From Brachybacterium sp. P6-10-X1 (GTDB lineage Bacteria; Actinomycetota; Actinomycetes; Actinomycetales; Dermabacteraceae): a stretch of DNA of 64,000 nt. Under the pieces are notes generated by a model that saw only the letters and a list, made by a program, of their open reading frames with translations, was not told the origin of the DNA and made no database searches. The DNA lies in assembly GCF_001969445.1 (NCBI RefSeq), contig NZ_CP017297.1:992001-1056000 (forward strand). The letters are read 5' to 3'. Position 1 is the stretch's first letter. Every line of letters starts with the position of its first letter. This document shows, in pieces, positions 36,157-44,952 of this stretch. Position numbers and translations under genes: made by a program.

Positions 36157-37226
36157 GAGGCAGGTCCCTGGACGTAGTCGGCCGGGTCGGACAGCTCGGT
36201 GTCCTGGAACTCGGTGACCCAGCGGGTGAGGTACTGGTCGGGGTCGACGTCGCCGAGCGCGTCGGGGTGCAGCCAGGAGGCGAGGTACAGCGCTCCGATG
36301 GACTTGCCGAGCGCGGAGGTCGCCCAGCCGTTGGCGATCGCGATCTGCCCTTCGGCCAGGGCGCTCATGCCGTCCCAGCCGGGTCGATCGGCGATGTTCT
36401 CGCGGATCTCCTCGAAGCGGTCGACGGGCTCGGCCGAGGGCTCGAACTCGTGAAACACGACCTGGGGGTCGCGCAGCACCACCTCGCTGGGGTCGACGGT
36501 GAGCTCCTCCTGGGCGTCCCCACCGGAGGCGTCGGAGAAGATGTTCGTGCCGCCGGCGGCCTCGATCATGGCGTCGAAGCCGGAGCCGGGCAGGGCGGTC
36601 AGGTACGGCTCGACGGTCTCGAAGTAGACGGAGACGGGATCGATGTCGGCCAGGCGCTCCCCGAGAACGCCCGTGATCTCGTCCTTGAACTCCAGGACGG
36701 TGGTGGCGGCGTCCTCGGCCCCGAAGACCTTGCCGAGGAGGGTGATCGTCTCGTCGACCACGTCGGTGTCCCATGCGGTGGCGACGATCATCGGGATCCC
36801 GAAGGGCTCGAGCTGCTCGGCGGCCTCCTGCCAGATGGCGTTGCGCGGCATGATCACCACGTCGGGCTCGAGCTGGGCGATGGCCTCGTAGTTCAGCTGG
36901 TCCAGACCCTCGGCGATCACCTCGCTCTCCGCCAGCGACAGGTACGGCAGACGGTCCAGCGATGCGCGGTCCACGCCGACGACGGCGTCCCCGGCCCCGA
37001 TGGCCCGCACGAACTCATTGGTGTAGCTGTTCAGCACGACCGCGCGGCGTGCCGGGCCAGGCAGCTCGACCTCCCGGTCCTGATCATCGGTCACCCTGAC
37101 GGCCGTGGAGGTGGCGGCTCCCGCCTCGCCCTCGACGGTGACCTCGCCGCATGCGGCGAGGCCCAGGACGGGCAGGGTGGCGACGGCGGCACCGAGCAGG
37201 GTGCGGCGGCGGAGTGCAGGGGTCAT
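36153..37226 (-). CDS. Siderophore-type ABC importer binding lipoprotein
   Basis: A 357-residue periplasmic-binding-protein-2 family lipoprotein. The N-terminus RRRTLLGAAVATLPVLGLAAC combines a twin-arginine signal and a lipobox with the lipidated cysteine at about residue 26. The FepB/TroA-type fold is indicated by RRAVVLNSYTNEFVRAIGAG, LNYEAIAQLEPDVVIM and AGGTNIFSD. ATG at 37226 has GAGGAG upstream. The ligand could be an iron siderophore, heme or a different chelate; the unusual oxidative enzymes in the operon leave this open. Confidence 0.86.
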   Translation of the reverse strand: MTPALRRRTLLGAAVATLPVLGLAACGEVTVEGEAGAATSTAVRVTDDQDREVELPGPARRAVVLNSYTNEFVRAIGAGDAVVGVDRASLDRLPYLSLAESEVIAEGLDQLNYEAIAQLEPDVVIMPRNAIWQEAAEQLEPFGIPMIVATAWDTDVVDETITLLGKVFGAEDAATTVLEFKDEITGVLGERLADIDPVSVYFETVEPYLTALPGSGFDAMIEAAGGTNIFSDASGGDAQEELTVDPSEVVLRDPQVVFHEFEPSAEPVDRFEEIRENIADRPGWDGMSALAEGQIAIANGWATSALGKSIGALYLASWLHPDALGDVDPDQYLTRWVTEFQDTELSDPADYVQGPAS

Positions 37227-37272
37227 GGCTCCTCGACGGGTACGGGACGGGGCTCGGACAGGGGCGGAGGGG

Positions 37273-38529
37273 TCAGGCGGCGACGCGCTCGGCGCCGGAC
37301 CTGCCGGAGTCGGGCACGTCGGAGTCGGGCACGTCGGTGTCGGGCAGGGAGGGCTCGCCGAGGCTGAGCATGAGGCGGTTGGCCCAGGCGAAGAAGGCTG
37401 CCGCGGTCAGCAGGTCGGTGATCTCGACTGTGGTCAGCCCCTGGCGACGCAGCGGCTCGAGCTGGGCGGCGGTCAGCTGCGGGCGCGGGCGGGACAGCTC
37501 GGCGGCCGCGGCGATGACGGCGGACCAGCGGGCGTCCTGGCCGGCCGTGAGCGGAGCGAGGTCTGCGGCGATCCAGTCGTCGTCGCGCTCGAGGGCGGCC
37601 GCGAGCAGGGTGTCGACGGCATCCTCGCGCCGGGAGAAGCCGGCGGCCTTGCGCGCGTGCACGGAGGCGCAGTAGATGCAGTCGTTGACCTTGCTGGCCA
37701 CGGCGGCGGCGAGCTCGCGCTCGGCCTTGGGGGCGCCGTCGCGGGGCAGGAAGATCGCATTGTCCAGCCCGCTGCGGGCGGCGGTGATGGCCGGGGTGAG
37801 CGAGAGCATCCGGAAGTACACGCTGTTGGTGCTGGCCTTGGAGGCGAAGGAGGCGCGCTGGAGCTCGCTGAGCTCGTTCTCCTCGGGCACGGCCACCCAC
37901 GGCTCCCACTGCAGGACCTCCCGGGTGAAGGTGGACGGGCGGGTGCGACCGGTGGCGGTGGGGCCGCCGTGCTCGGCGGCGCGGCCGCGGGACCGCGGGT
38001 GGCGGGTCGGGGCTTCGATGGTGGGCACGTCGAGGCCGTGCAGGGCGGCCAGGCCCGCGACGAGGCGCTGGACGTAGCTCTCGAAGGAGACGAGCTGGCT
38101 GACCAGGACGGCCAGGGGCGCGTCGACCCCGGCATCCAGCAGGCGGGTCTGGTCCGCCCGGCCGATGAGCGCCGGGGAGACCGACAGCAGGTCCACGTGC
38201 TCGCGCAGGGCGTTCAGCGTGGCGGCGTCCAGGCCGTGGAGGTCGGCGGCGATCGGATCGGCGGCGGTCAGACGGGCATCGGCGCCCTGGGTCGCGTGCC
38301 AGGCGGACAGCGCACCGCTGCCCTGCCAGTCCGCGGTGACCACGGCAAGGGCATGCAGCACCGGGGCGGGCAGCAGTTGCTCGCTGCGGTACAGCGCGTC
38401 GTAGGCCTCGCGGGTGCGGGCGAGGACCTCGGGACGCAGCGTCGCCACCACCTCCCGAGCGTCCGGGGCATCGGTGATCACCGACGCGAGGATCTCGTGG
38501 GCGTCGACGGGCGTGGGCGCGATAGACAT
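37273..38529 (-). CDS. Fused CMD-domain / alkylhydroperoxidase protein (Avi_7170-Avi_7169-like)
   Basis: A 418-residue protein with two carboxymuconolactone-decarboxylase (CMD)-fold halves. The N-terminal half (residues 1-185) resembles the CMD group called Avi_7170; the C-terminal half (about 205-400) resembles the alkylhydroperoxidase group Avi_7169, with the AhpD-type CxxC motif in DCIYCASVHARKAAGF. In other bacteria these are two separate genes next to ABC importers and luciferase-like monooxygenases (family knowledge). The last residues repeat PDTDV/PDSDV/PDSG from a 15-bp DNA repeat. First gene of the siderophore-type operon. TAAGAT (38536-38541) lies 6 nt before the ATG, so translation is probably leaderless. 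Confidence 0.8.
   Translation of the reverse strand: MSIAPTPVDAHEILASVITDAPDAREVVATLRPEVLARTREAYDALYRSEQLLPAPVLHALAVVTADWQGSGALSAWHATQGADARLTAADPIAADLHGLDAATLNALREHVDLLSVSPALIGRADQTRLLDAGVDAPLAVLVSQLVSFESYVQRLVAGLAALHGLDVPTIEAPTRHPRSRGRAAEHGGPTATGRTRPSTFTREVLQWEPWVAVPEENELSELQRASFASKASTNSVYFRMLSLTPAITAARSGLDNAIFLPRDGAPKAERELAAAVASKVNDCIYCASVHARKAAGFSRREDAVDTLLAAALERDDDWIAADLAPLTAGQDARWSAVIAAAAELSRPRPQLTAAQLEPLRRQGLTTVEITDLLTAAAFFAWANRLMLSLGEPSLPDTDVPDSDVPDSGRSGAERVAA
37306..37350. repeat. 15-bp tandem repeat in the CMD gene 3' end
   Basis: GGAGTCGGGCACGTC occurs twice in a row (37306-37320, 37321-37335) with a third degenerate copy to 37350. It encodes the repeated PDTDV/PDSDV tail of the CMD protein. 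Confidence 0.7.
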
Positions 38530-38600
38530 GTCTCGATCTTATGCGCCCCCCAAGCAGGCCTATGCCGTCAGTCCATGTGGGAGGGCTCACCCGGCGGTGT

Positions 38601-38620
38601 CGCGACGCGTCGGCGTCGCG
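38601..38620. terminator. Inverted repeat between aqpZ and the CMD operon
   Basis: CGCGACGC-GTCG-GCGTCGCG, perfect 8-bp arms with a 4-nt loop. It lies about 170 bp past the aquaporin stop and 72 bp upstream of the CMD gene start, both on the minus strand. It could end the aquaporin transcript or serve as an operator of the CMD operon; terminator is the simpler reading. The rest of the 262-bp gap shows nothing clear. Confidence 0.4.
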
Positions 38621-38791
38621 CGGGATGCGTCGTGCTCCCGTCCCGATGGGCTCGTGAGCTGGGACGCGACGGATGGCCGTCGAGGGCGCCCCCGATGACC
38701 CGGCGGTCACGACGATCGCCGACAGCTAAAAGCTTCTGGGCCGTCATAGTTCTTCACAGGGCCGCGGCGACGGAGCGGAGACGGCCCTCTC

Positions 38792-39532
38792 TCAGCGTTC
38801 GGCGGCGAAGAGCAGCTTGTAGCTGAGGCCGGCGATGGCGGCGCCGATCGCCGGGGCCACGAAGAACAGCCACACCTGGGCCAGCGCCGCCGGATTGAAC
38901 ACCGCCACCGCCAAGGATCGGGCGGGGTTCACGGACGTGTTGGTCACCGGGATCGCCACCAGGTGGATCAAGGTCAAGGACAGTCCGATGGCCAGCGGGG
39001 CGAAGCCGACCGGTGCCCGTCCGTCGGTGGTCCCGAGGATCACCCACAGGAAGATGGCGGTCAGCACGATCTCGAGGACCAGGGCGGACAGCAAGCTGTA
39101 ACCACCGGGCGAGAGGTCGCCGTAGCCGTTGGTCGCGAAGGAACCCGCCGCGCCCGGTTCGATCGCGAAGTCGCTCTGGCCGCTGGCGACCACGAAGAGC
39201 ACGACCGCGGCGACGATGCCGCCCACGATCTGGGTGCCGATGTACTGAAGGACGGCCTTGGCCTCGATCCGGCCGGCGAGGAAGACGCCGAAGGTCACGG
39301 CCGGATTGAAGTGCCCGCCGGAGATGTGGCCGACGGCGTAGGCGCCGGTGAGCACGGTCAGGCCGAACGCGAAGGCGACACCGAGGAAGCCGATGCCCAT
39401 GTGGATGCCGTCCTCGGTGAGGAATCCGGCTGCCAGCACCGCGGCGCCGCAGCCCCCGAAGACGAGCCAGAAGGTGCCGACGAACTCGGCGGCCAAGCGG
39501 GAGAACATGGTGGGAGCGGGGACGTCTGACAT
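38792..39532 (-). CDS. aqpZ: Aquaporin Z-type water channel
   Basis: A 246-residue MIP-family channel with six helices and the two half-helix NPA motifs, [12 protein letters not shown] and [14 protein letters not shown]. The arginine after the second NPA and the histidine-containing first loop fit a water-selective AqpZ more than a glycerol facilitator. ATG at 39532 has GGAGG at 4 nt spacing. Monocistronic. Confidence 0.92.
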   Translation of the reverse strand: MSDVPAPTMFSRLAAEFVGTFWLVFGGCGAAVLAAGFLTEDGIHMGIGFLGVAFAFGLTVLTGAYAVGHISGGHFNPAVTFGVFLAGRIEAKAVLQYIGTQIVGGIVAAVVLFVVASGQSDFAIEPGAAGSFATNGYGDLSPGGYSLLSALVLEIVLTAIFLWVILGTTDGRAPVGFAPLAIGLSLTLIHLVAIPVTNTSVNPARSLAVAVFNPAALAQVWLFFVAPAIGAAIAGLSYKLLFAAER

Positions 39533-39709
39533 GCGGCCTCCAGGAGTTGCCACGCGACGCGAATAGGGAAGGTGATCTGGCTTACATCAGTTCCTGGGAA
39601 GAGTCTGACATGATTTCGTCGGCTTCGCAGCATATTCGCCGGTCATGCCGGTGCGGCGGGTCTCTCGTCGGGGCGGTGCAGGACGGGCCTCTCATCACTC
39701 GTCGCCGGT

Positions 39710-39835
39710 GGGTCGCTCGTCGGCAGAGGGGCGTTCGTCGCCGGTGAGGCGCTCGTCGCTGGTGGGGCGTTCGTCGGCGGTAGTGCGTTCGTCGGCGGAA
39801 GGGCGTTCGTCGGCGGAGGGGCGCTCGTCGGCGGG
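39710..39835. repeat. 18-bp tandem repeat, seven contiguous units
   Basis: Seven degenerate copies of the unit GGGGCGTTCGTCGGCGGA run head to tail without spacers, with a degenerate eighth just before. The most divergent positions are 1-3, 8 and 16-18 of the unit. No hairpin and no unique spacers, so it is not a CRISPR. Confidence 0.85.
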
Positions 39836-39884
39836 TCACAGCCAGTGCTCGGTGGGCCACCAGGGTGCGCCGCGCCCATCCGTT

Positions 39885-39929
39885 CCATCGATCCGCACCG
39901 GTTCCGATGCATATCGGGGGAATCGATGG
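39885..39929. promoter_or_regulatory. Nested inverted repeat with ATCGAT half sites
   Basis: Outer arms CCATCGAT (39885-39892) and ATCGATGG (39922-39929); inner hairpin CCGAT-GCAT-ATCGG (39904-39917). ATCGAT also forms the core of the palindrome at 46343-46354 in front of the sugar ABC operon. It lies downstream of lacI-type gene, so it could be a LacI-family site or a terminator-like structure. Confidence 0.4.
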
Positions 39930-39989
39930 CGTGTCCCGTCGCCCTTCGAGGAACCGAGCCCGTCTCGCAGGAGTCGTCGGCGCGACGCG

Positions 39990-40988
39990 TCAGCCTTCGA
40001 GCCAGCGGGGCTCGACCAACGTGATGCGGGGCCCGGCACCCTCGATCTGCAGCAGGCGCACCAGCTCGGCGACGGCCAGCTCGCTGATCTCGATCCGGCG
40101 CGGGTCGATCTGCGGCACGGCGGCCAGCAGCGGGCTGACGTCGACCAGATCCTCGCCGCTGAGCGCGATCAGCAGCCTTGTCTCGTCCACCAGCGCGCCC
40201 GTCGCGGCCATGGCGAACAGTGCCTGGCGCACCCCGGTGATGCCGAACAGGGCGGTGCGCTGGTTGGGCAGGGTCAGCCGCAGGGCTCGATCGGGAACGC
40301 CGGAGAGCGCCTCGTGATCGAGCACGATCTCCAGCTCGCACTCCTCCGCGCTGTCCTCGACACCGGAGAGGAAGCGGGAGACGTCGTTGCGGCGGCGCTT
40401 GCGGTCGGGGGAGCCGAACAGCAGGAGGCGATCGCAGCCCTCCTCGACGGAGCGCTCGACCACCATCCTGCCGAGCATCTCGAAGTCGAGGTCCACGACG
40501 GAGCCCTGCGGGAACTCCTCCGGCTTGCCGATGGTCACGAACGGCAGCCCGGACTCGATGACCGGGGCGACGCGCTCGTCGTGCCGGTCCAGCTCCATGA
40601 GGATGAGCGCCTCGCACACGCCGGTGCGGACGACGCGGCGGATGCCGCGGGCGCCCTCCTGCGCGGTGACCAGCAGGATGTCGTAGCCGTGGCGCTGGGC
40701 CTCGCGGGCGATGGCGCCGATGAAGACCATCAGCACGCCGTCGTCGGAGTCGGCCTCGGGGACCATCAGCCCGATCACGCCGCTGCGCTGGGAGCGCAGG
40801 GTGCGGGCCCCGGAGTTGGGGTGATACCCGAGCTTGTCGATGGCGTCCGCGACCCGGACGCGGGTGGCCTCGGAGATGGGGCGGGAGCCGGTCAGCACGT
40901 AGCTGACGGTGGACTGCGAGACGCCGGCCAGGCGTGCGACGTCCAGGCTCGTCGGCGGCTTCTTCCGCTGGGCTCTGCTGACGGCCAT
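39990..40988 (-). CDS. LacI-family transcriptional regulator
   Basis: A 332-residue regulator. The N-terminal LacI helix-turn-helix and hinge read LDVARLAGVSQSTVSYVLTGSRPISEATRVRVADAIDKLGYHPN, followed by a periplasmic-binding-like ligand domain (GVIGLMVPEADSDDGV). ATG at 40988 follows GGAGGGAGCC. It is last in the operon SBP, permease, permease, ThuA, dehydrogenase, LacI, 27 bp after the dehydrogenase stop, so it probably regulates this operon through the ATCGAT palindrome at 46343-46354. Confidence 0.9.
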   Translation of the reverse strand: MAVSRAQRKKPPTSLDVARLAGVSQSTVSYVLTGSRPISEATRVRVADAIDKLGYHPNSGARTLRSQRSGVIGLMVPEADSDDGVLMVFIGAIAREAQRHGYDILLVTAQEGARGIRRVVRTGVCEALILMELDRHDERVAPVIESGLPFVTIGKPEEFPQGSVVDLDFEMLGRMVVERSVEEGCDRLLLFGSPDRKRRRNDVSRFLSGVEDSAEECELEIVLDHEALSGVPDRALRLTLPNQRTALFGITGVRQALFAMAATGALVDETRLLIALSGEDLVDVSPLLAAVPQIDPRRIEISELAVAELVRLLQIEGAGPRITLVEPRWLEG

Positions 40989-41015
40989 GGCTCCCTCCCC
41001 GTCCCCGGCGCTGCT

Positions 41016-42182
41016 CTACGTGGTGGTCAGCCCCGAGATGCCAGTCTTCCACGTCGACAGTGCCCGGCTGCGTCCGTCCGCGAGATCGAGCTCGCGCGCC
41101 GCGTCGAGCGCCTCGTCGAGCACCTCGGCGAGCAGCACCCGTCGTCCGGTCCCCGCCGAGCGGACCGCCGCCTCGACGATCGCCTGGGTCCAGACGTTGC
41201 CGTGGACCTCCGAGGCCGGAACGGGACCCCCGCGCAGGGCAGCGCAGAACTCGGACAGCGAGGCATCCAGCTCCCAGCGGGCCTCCGGCGCGGGGGCACG
41301 GCCGGGGTGCTGCTCACCGCCCTCGGGCCGGGCCGTCGGCGGCTCCTCGCCGTCCCAGTGGACGCTGCCGCGCTCGCAGCTGATCTGCCAGTCACCGTTC
41401 CAGCTGGTCTCGGCGCCGGGGGCGGCCCAAGATCCGGAGAAGGTGTGCACGGCGCCGGTGTCGTAGGTGATCGTCACGGTGGCGGCCGCGTCCCCGGCGT
41501 ACCAACTCCAGACGGGGTTGTACGCGGTGGCCGTGACGGCCACCGGGTTGCCGTCGATCAGCACGCGCCCGGCGTCGAACGCATGGATCGCCATGTCCAC
41601 GATCAGCGGATGCTCCATCTCGTCGCGGAAGCCACCGAAGCGGGGCGCCTTGTAGAAGCGGGTGTCGACGATGCCGGCGCCGCCGAGCTCGTCGGCGAGG
41701 CGTCGCGTCTCGCCGAGGTGGGGGTTGTTCCGCCTGGACTGGGAGACCATGAACAGCCGGCCGGTGGTCTCGGCGTGCCCGGCCAGCGACACGGCCTCGG
41801 CCAGGGTCGCCGCGCAGGGCTTCTCCCCCAGCACCGGGTACCCCGCGTGCAGGGCGTCGGCCGTGACCTTGTGATGGGCGGCCGGGATCGTCACGTCGAT
41901 GACGGCCTCCGCCGCGGCCTGCCGGGCGACGGTGGCCGAGTCGGTGCCCGTGACGACGGCGGAGCGCTGATGCTCGGGAACGAGCTCGGAGACCGCGCGC
42001 TCGGCGGCGCCGTCCATCACGTCGACGATCCCCACCAGCACGGCGGCGTCGTTGTCCAGCACGGTGCGGATCCAGGTCTTCCCCATGCCGCCGGCGCCGA
42101 CGACGACCACCGGGACCGGACCGGTGGGGGACTCGTGGCCGGCGGACTGCGGGTCGCGGACGGGGTGATGGAGGTCGATCAT
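41016..42182 (-). CDS. Gfo/Idh/MocA-family dehydrogenase
   Basis: A 388-residue NAD(P)-dependent sugar dehydrogenase or glycoside-converting oxidoreductase. Rossmann motif [15 protein letters not shown] at residues about 24-38, catalytic lysine in [14 protein letters not shown] (about 115), and [16 protein letters not shown] carries the conserved D-x-x-x-H. The start overlaps the ThuA stop by 4 bp (ATGA). Gfo/Idh and ThuA pairs are known to act in sequence on disaccharides via 3-keto intermediates in trehalose/sucrose uptake loci; application here is inference. Confidence 0.87.
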   Translation of the reverse strand: MIDLHHPVRDPQSAGHESPTGPVPVVVVGAGGMGKTWIRTVLDNDAAVLVGIVDVMDGAAERAVSELVPEHQRSAVVTGTDSATVARQAAAEAVIDVTIPAAHHKVTADALHAGYPVLGEKPCAATLAEAVSLAGHAETTGRLFMVSQSRRNNPHLGETRRLADELGGAGIVDTRFYKAPRFGGFRDEMEHPLIVDMAIHAFDAGRVLIDGNPVAVTATAYNPVWSWYAGDAAATVTITYDTGAVHTFSGSWAAPGAETSWNGDWQISCERGSVHWDGEEPPTARPEGGEQHPGRAPAPEARWELDASLSEFCAALRGGPVPASEVHGNVWTQAIVEAAVRSAGTGRRVLLAEVLDEALDAARELDLADGRSRALSTWKTGISGLTTT

Positions 42183-43027
42183 GCGCCCTTCCCCACTGCC
42201 CCCGCGTCGCCCACGCCCTGCCCGGCGGCGCCGGTGACGAACCAGTCGGTCTCGTAGCGGTCCAGGAACGGCACCGCACGGTCGGCGACCGCCGGACGGG
42301 CCCAGCTCACCCCGTTGGCGATGACCCGACGCACGTCGCGGTGCTGGTAGACGGGGTAGTCCTGGTCGCCGGGGCTGAAGTAGAAGATCTTGCCCTTGCC
42401 ACGGCGGAAGGTGCAGCCGGAGCGGAACACCTCTCCCCCGCTGAAGGAGGAGACGAACACCAGTTCGTCGGGCACGGGGATGTCGAAGTGCTCCCCGTAC
42501 ATCTCCTGCTCGTCGATGATGATCGGGTGCGGGACGCCCTCCGCGATGGGGTGGGAGGGGTTCACGGTCCACACCAGCTCGCGGTCCGCCTCGTTACGCC
42601 AGCGCAGGGTGCAGGTGGTGCCCATCAGCCGGGTGAAGGGCTTGGACCAGTGACCGGAGTGCAGCACCACCAGGCCCATGCCGGCCAGCACATGCTGCTG
42701 GACGCGCTCGGCGACCTCGTCGGAGACCTCGTCGTGGGCCATGTGTCCCCACCAGGTCAGCACGTCGGTCTCGGCCAGGACCTCCTCGCTCAGCCCGTGC
42801 TCGGGGTCGTCGAGCAGAGCGACACGGGTGGTGACCTCCTGCCCGAGGTTCTCGGTGATCGCCTCGCGGATGGCGGCGTGCATCCCGTCGGGGTAGTTCT
42901 CGCGCACGCGCTCATCGCGCTGCTCGTGGCGGTTCTCGCCCCAGACGGTCACGCGCAGCGGCGCGGCTGCGGTGCCGGACGCGGCGGTGGTGGTGGAGGT
43001 GGCAGGTGTGGTGGGCGTCGTGGTCAT
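42179..43027 (-). CDS. ThuA domain protein (trehalose utilisation type)
   Basis: A 282-residue ThuA-like protein with a glutamine-amidotransferase-like fold. After a 22-residue Thr/Ala-rich N-terminus, the domain shows [45 protein letters not shown], and a conserved end [19 protein letters not shown] at 43027 has AAGGA about 8 nt upstream. The protein lies between the permease and dehydrogenase genes. ThuA of Rhizobium acts in 3-keto-trehalose or sucrose metabolism, so a disaccharide or glycoside substrate is likely. Confidence 0.85.
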   Translation of the reverse strand: MTTTPTTPATSTTTAASGTAAAPLRVTVWGENRHEQRDERVRENYPDGMHAAIREAITENLGQEVTTRVALLDDPEHGLSEEVLAETDVLTWWGHMAHDEVSDEVAERVQQHVLAGMGLVVLHSGHWSKPFTRLMGTTCTLRWRNEADRELVWTVNPSHPIAEGVPHPIIIDEQEMYGEHFDIPVPDELVFVSSFSGGEVFRSGCTFRRGKGKIFYFSPGDQDYPVYQHRDVRRVIANGVSWARPAVADRAVPFLDRYETDWFVTGAAGQGVGDAGAVGKGA

Positions 43028-43113
43028 GGAGAGGGTCCTTTCACGGGGGTGCTGGGCGAACGGTGTCGGCCCGTCGGCGCTCGAGCGGCGGTCGCTCGGA
43101 GGGAGAGGTGCGG

Positions 43114-43980
43114 TCATTTCACGGCCCCGCCGGTGGCTCCGGCGGCGACGTACTTCTGGGCGATGATCATGAGGATCACGGCGGGCAGGGACGAGAGCAC
43201 GGCCGTGGACATCACGGCGCTCCAGTCGGTGTCGTTGGTGCCGATGTAGGTGTACAGCCCCAGCGTCACCGGGCGGATGGTCTCCCCGGTGGTCAGCGTC
43301 AGCGCCATGAGGAAGTCGCTCCAGGCGAACAGGAACGAGAAGATCCCCGCGGTGATCAGGGAGTTCTTCGAGACCGGCAGGACGATGGACCAGAAGGCCC
43401 GCACGTGCCCGCAGCCGTCCACGCGGGCGGCCTCGACGATCGAGGTCTCGAACGTCTCGAGGTAGGCGCGCATGATGAGGATCGCGAAGGGGATGCCCTG
43501 GGAGGCGTCGGCCAGGATCAGTCCGGGGATCGAGTTGATCAGCCCCAACGGGGTGTACACGGTGTACAGCGCATTGGCGATGACGATGCCGGGGATCATC
43601 TGGCTGATCAGCACCACGAACAGCAGCACCGCGGTGCCCTTGATCTTGAACTGGGCCAGCGCGTACGCGCAGGGGGCGGCGATCGCCACGGACAGCACGC
43701 AGGCACCGATCGCGACGATCAGCGAGGTGATGAGGTTCTGGCCCTGGTCGGCGAGGGCGCGGGAGTAGCCGGAGAAGTCGGGGTTCAGCGGCAGCCATTG
43801 GGTGTTCAGGCTGTTGCCCGCCGGGGCCAGCGAGGCGTTGACCATCCAATAGACGGGGAACAGCATGATCGCGACCAGGACGATGCCGATCACGGTGTGG
43901 ATCCACGCGCGGCGCGAGCGCGGCCGGTGCGGGGTCGGGGTCAGGCCGGGAGCGGCGGGGGCGGTGGTGGCGGTGCTCAT
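43114..43980 (-). CDS. Carbohydrate ABC importer permease (MalG type)
   Basis: A 288-residue CUT1 permease with six helices; EAA motif [24 protein letters not shown] near residue 190. ATG at 43980 was chosen because AGAAGG lies 9-10 nt upstream; an in-frame ATG at 43989 overlaps the MalF stop (ATGA) but sits too close to that ribosome site. Works with the adjacent MalF-type permease; no ATPase gene is present in the operon. Confidence 0.88.
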   Translation of the reverse strand: MSTATTAPAAPGLTPTPHRPRSRRAWIHTVIGIVLVAIMLFPVYWMVNASLAPAGNSLNTQWLPLNPDFSGYSRALADQGQNLITSLIVAIGACVLSVAIAAPCAYALAQFKIKGTAVLLFVVLISQMIPGIVIANALYTVYTPLGLINSIPGLILADASQGIPFAILIMRAYLETFETSIVEAARVDGCGHVRAFWSIVLPVSKNSLITAGIFSFLFAWSDFLMALTLTTGETIRPVTLGLYTYIGTNDTDWSAVMSTAVLSSLPAVILMIIAQKYVAAGATGGAVK

Positions 43981-43985
43981 CGCGG

Positions 43986-44939
43986 TCATCCCTTCTTCGC
44001 GGCGCGGGCGTTGGCGCGCAGGTAGACGAGGCTGAAGGCCAGGGCGATCAGGATCAGGACGTTGCTCAGCGCGGCACCCTGGCCGAAGTCGAACTCGATG
44101 AAGCTCATCTCGTAGCTGCGGGTGGCGAGGGTCTGGGTGGCGTTGGCGGGGCCACCGCCGGTGAGCCCGATGATGAGGTCGAGGACCTTGATCGTGTAGA
44201 TCACCCCGAGCAGCAGCACCACGGAGACCACCGGGCGCAGCATCGGCAGCGTGATGTGCCAGAAGGACTTCCAGCCGGTGGCGCCGTCGAGCTGGCCGGC
44301 CTCGTAGAGCTCGTCGGGGATGGACTGCAGCCCGCTGTACAACAGCACGACGTTGAAGGGGATGCCCAACCAGATGTTCACGATGATCACGGCGAGCAGG
44401 GCGGTCGACGAGCTGACCAGCCACGGGATCGGTTCGGAGATCAGTCCGACGCCCTCGAGGAAACGGTTCAGCGCGCCGTTGTCCTGTTCGAGGATCCAGC
44501 GCCACACCGCGGCAGAGACGATCATCGGCAGCAGCCAGGGCAGCAGGAGCAGCGAGCGCAGGAAGCCCGACAGCGGGAACTTCTTGCGGAAGTAGAGCGC
44601 CAGGGCCATACCGATCACGAACTGTCCGATGATCGAGCCGATCGTGAACAGCGCGGTGTTTCCCAGGGCCCGGGTGAAGATGGGATCGGAGAAGGTGGCG
44701 GTGTAGTTGGCCAGGCCCACGAAGGGCGCTTCGCCGTTGAAGAAGGTCGTGAAGTCGTAGGCCTGGAAGCTCATCACGACGTTCTTCAGGATCGGGTAGC
44801 CGAAGAAGGCGATCATGTAGATCGCGGCGGGGGCGATGAACGCGTAGCGGACCAGGAGGTCCCCGCGGCGCGCCCGACGCCGGGATGCCGAGGCGGGCCC
44901 GGCGGCCCGGGCGTCGGACTGGGTGGCGGTCGTGGTCAT
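43986..44939 (-). CDS. Carbohydrate ABC importer permease (MalF type)
   Basis: A 317-residue CUT1 permease. The opening [27 protein letters not shown] is typical, as is the EAA motif [24 protein letters not shown] near residue 225 and [13 protein letters not shown] near the end. It starts 13 bp after the binding-protein stop and is coupled to the MalG-type gene. Confidence 0.89.
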   Translation of the reverse strand: MTTTATQSDARAAGPASASRRRARRGDLLVRYAFIAPAAIYMIAFFGYPILKNVVMSFQAYDFTTFFNGEAPFVGLANYTATFSDPIFTRALGNTALFTIGSIIGQFVIGMALALYFRKKFPLSGFLRSLLLLPWLLPMIVSAAVWRWILEQDNGALNRFLEGVGLISEPIPWLVSSSTALLAVIIVNIWLGIPFNVVLLYSGLQSIPDELYEAGQLDGATGWKSFWHITLPMLRPVVSVVLLLGVIYTIKVLDLIIGLTGGGPANATQTLATRSYEMSFIEFDFGQGAALSNVLILIALAFSLVYLRANARAAKKG

Positions 44940-44952
44940 GTCGGCTCCTTCG

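Larger units (their letters stand above)
39533..39989. other. 457-bp non-coding repeat island A
   Basis: No supportable gene. It holds a seven-unit 18-bp tandem array (39710-39835) and a nested inverted repeat (39885-39929). Both strands stay open for some distance because the repeat length is a multiple of three, giving only repetitive peptides. Part of the sequence (GTTCCATCGATCC and a GCATATCGG-like block) recurs in the island at 46.8 kb on the other side of the sugar ABC operon. Confidence 0.6.

Noticed and set aside
39643..40000. Minus- and plus-strand frames with repeated hexapeptides over the 18-bp array
   Set aside because: They arise from a repeat length divisible by three; no ribosome site or family similarity.
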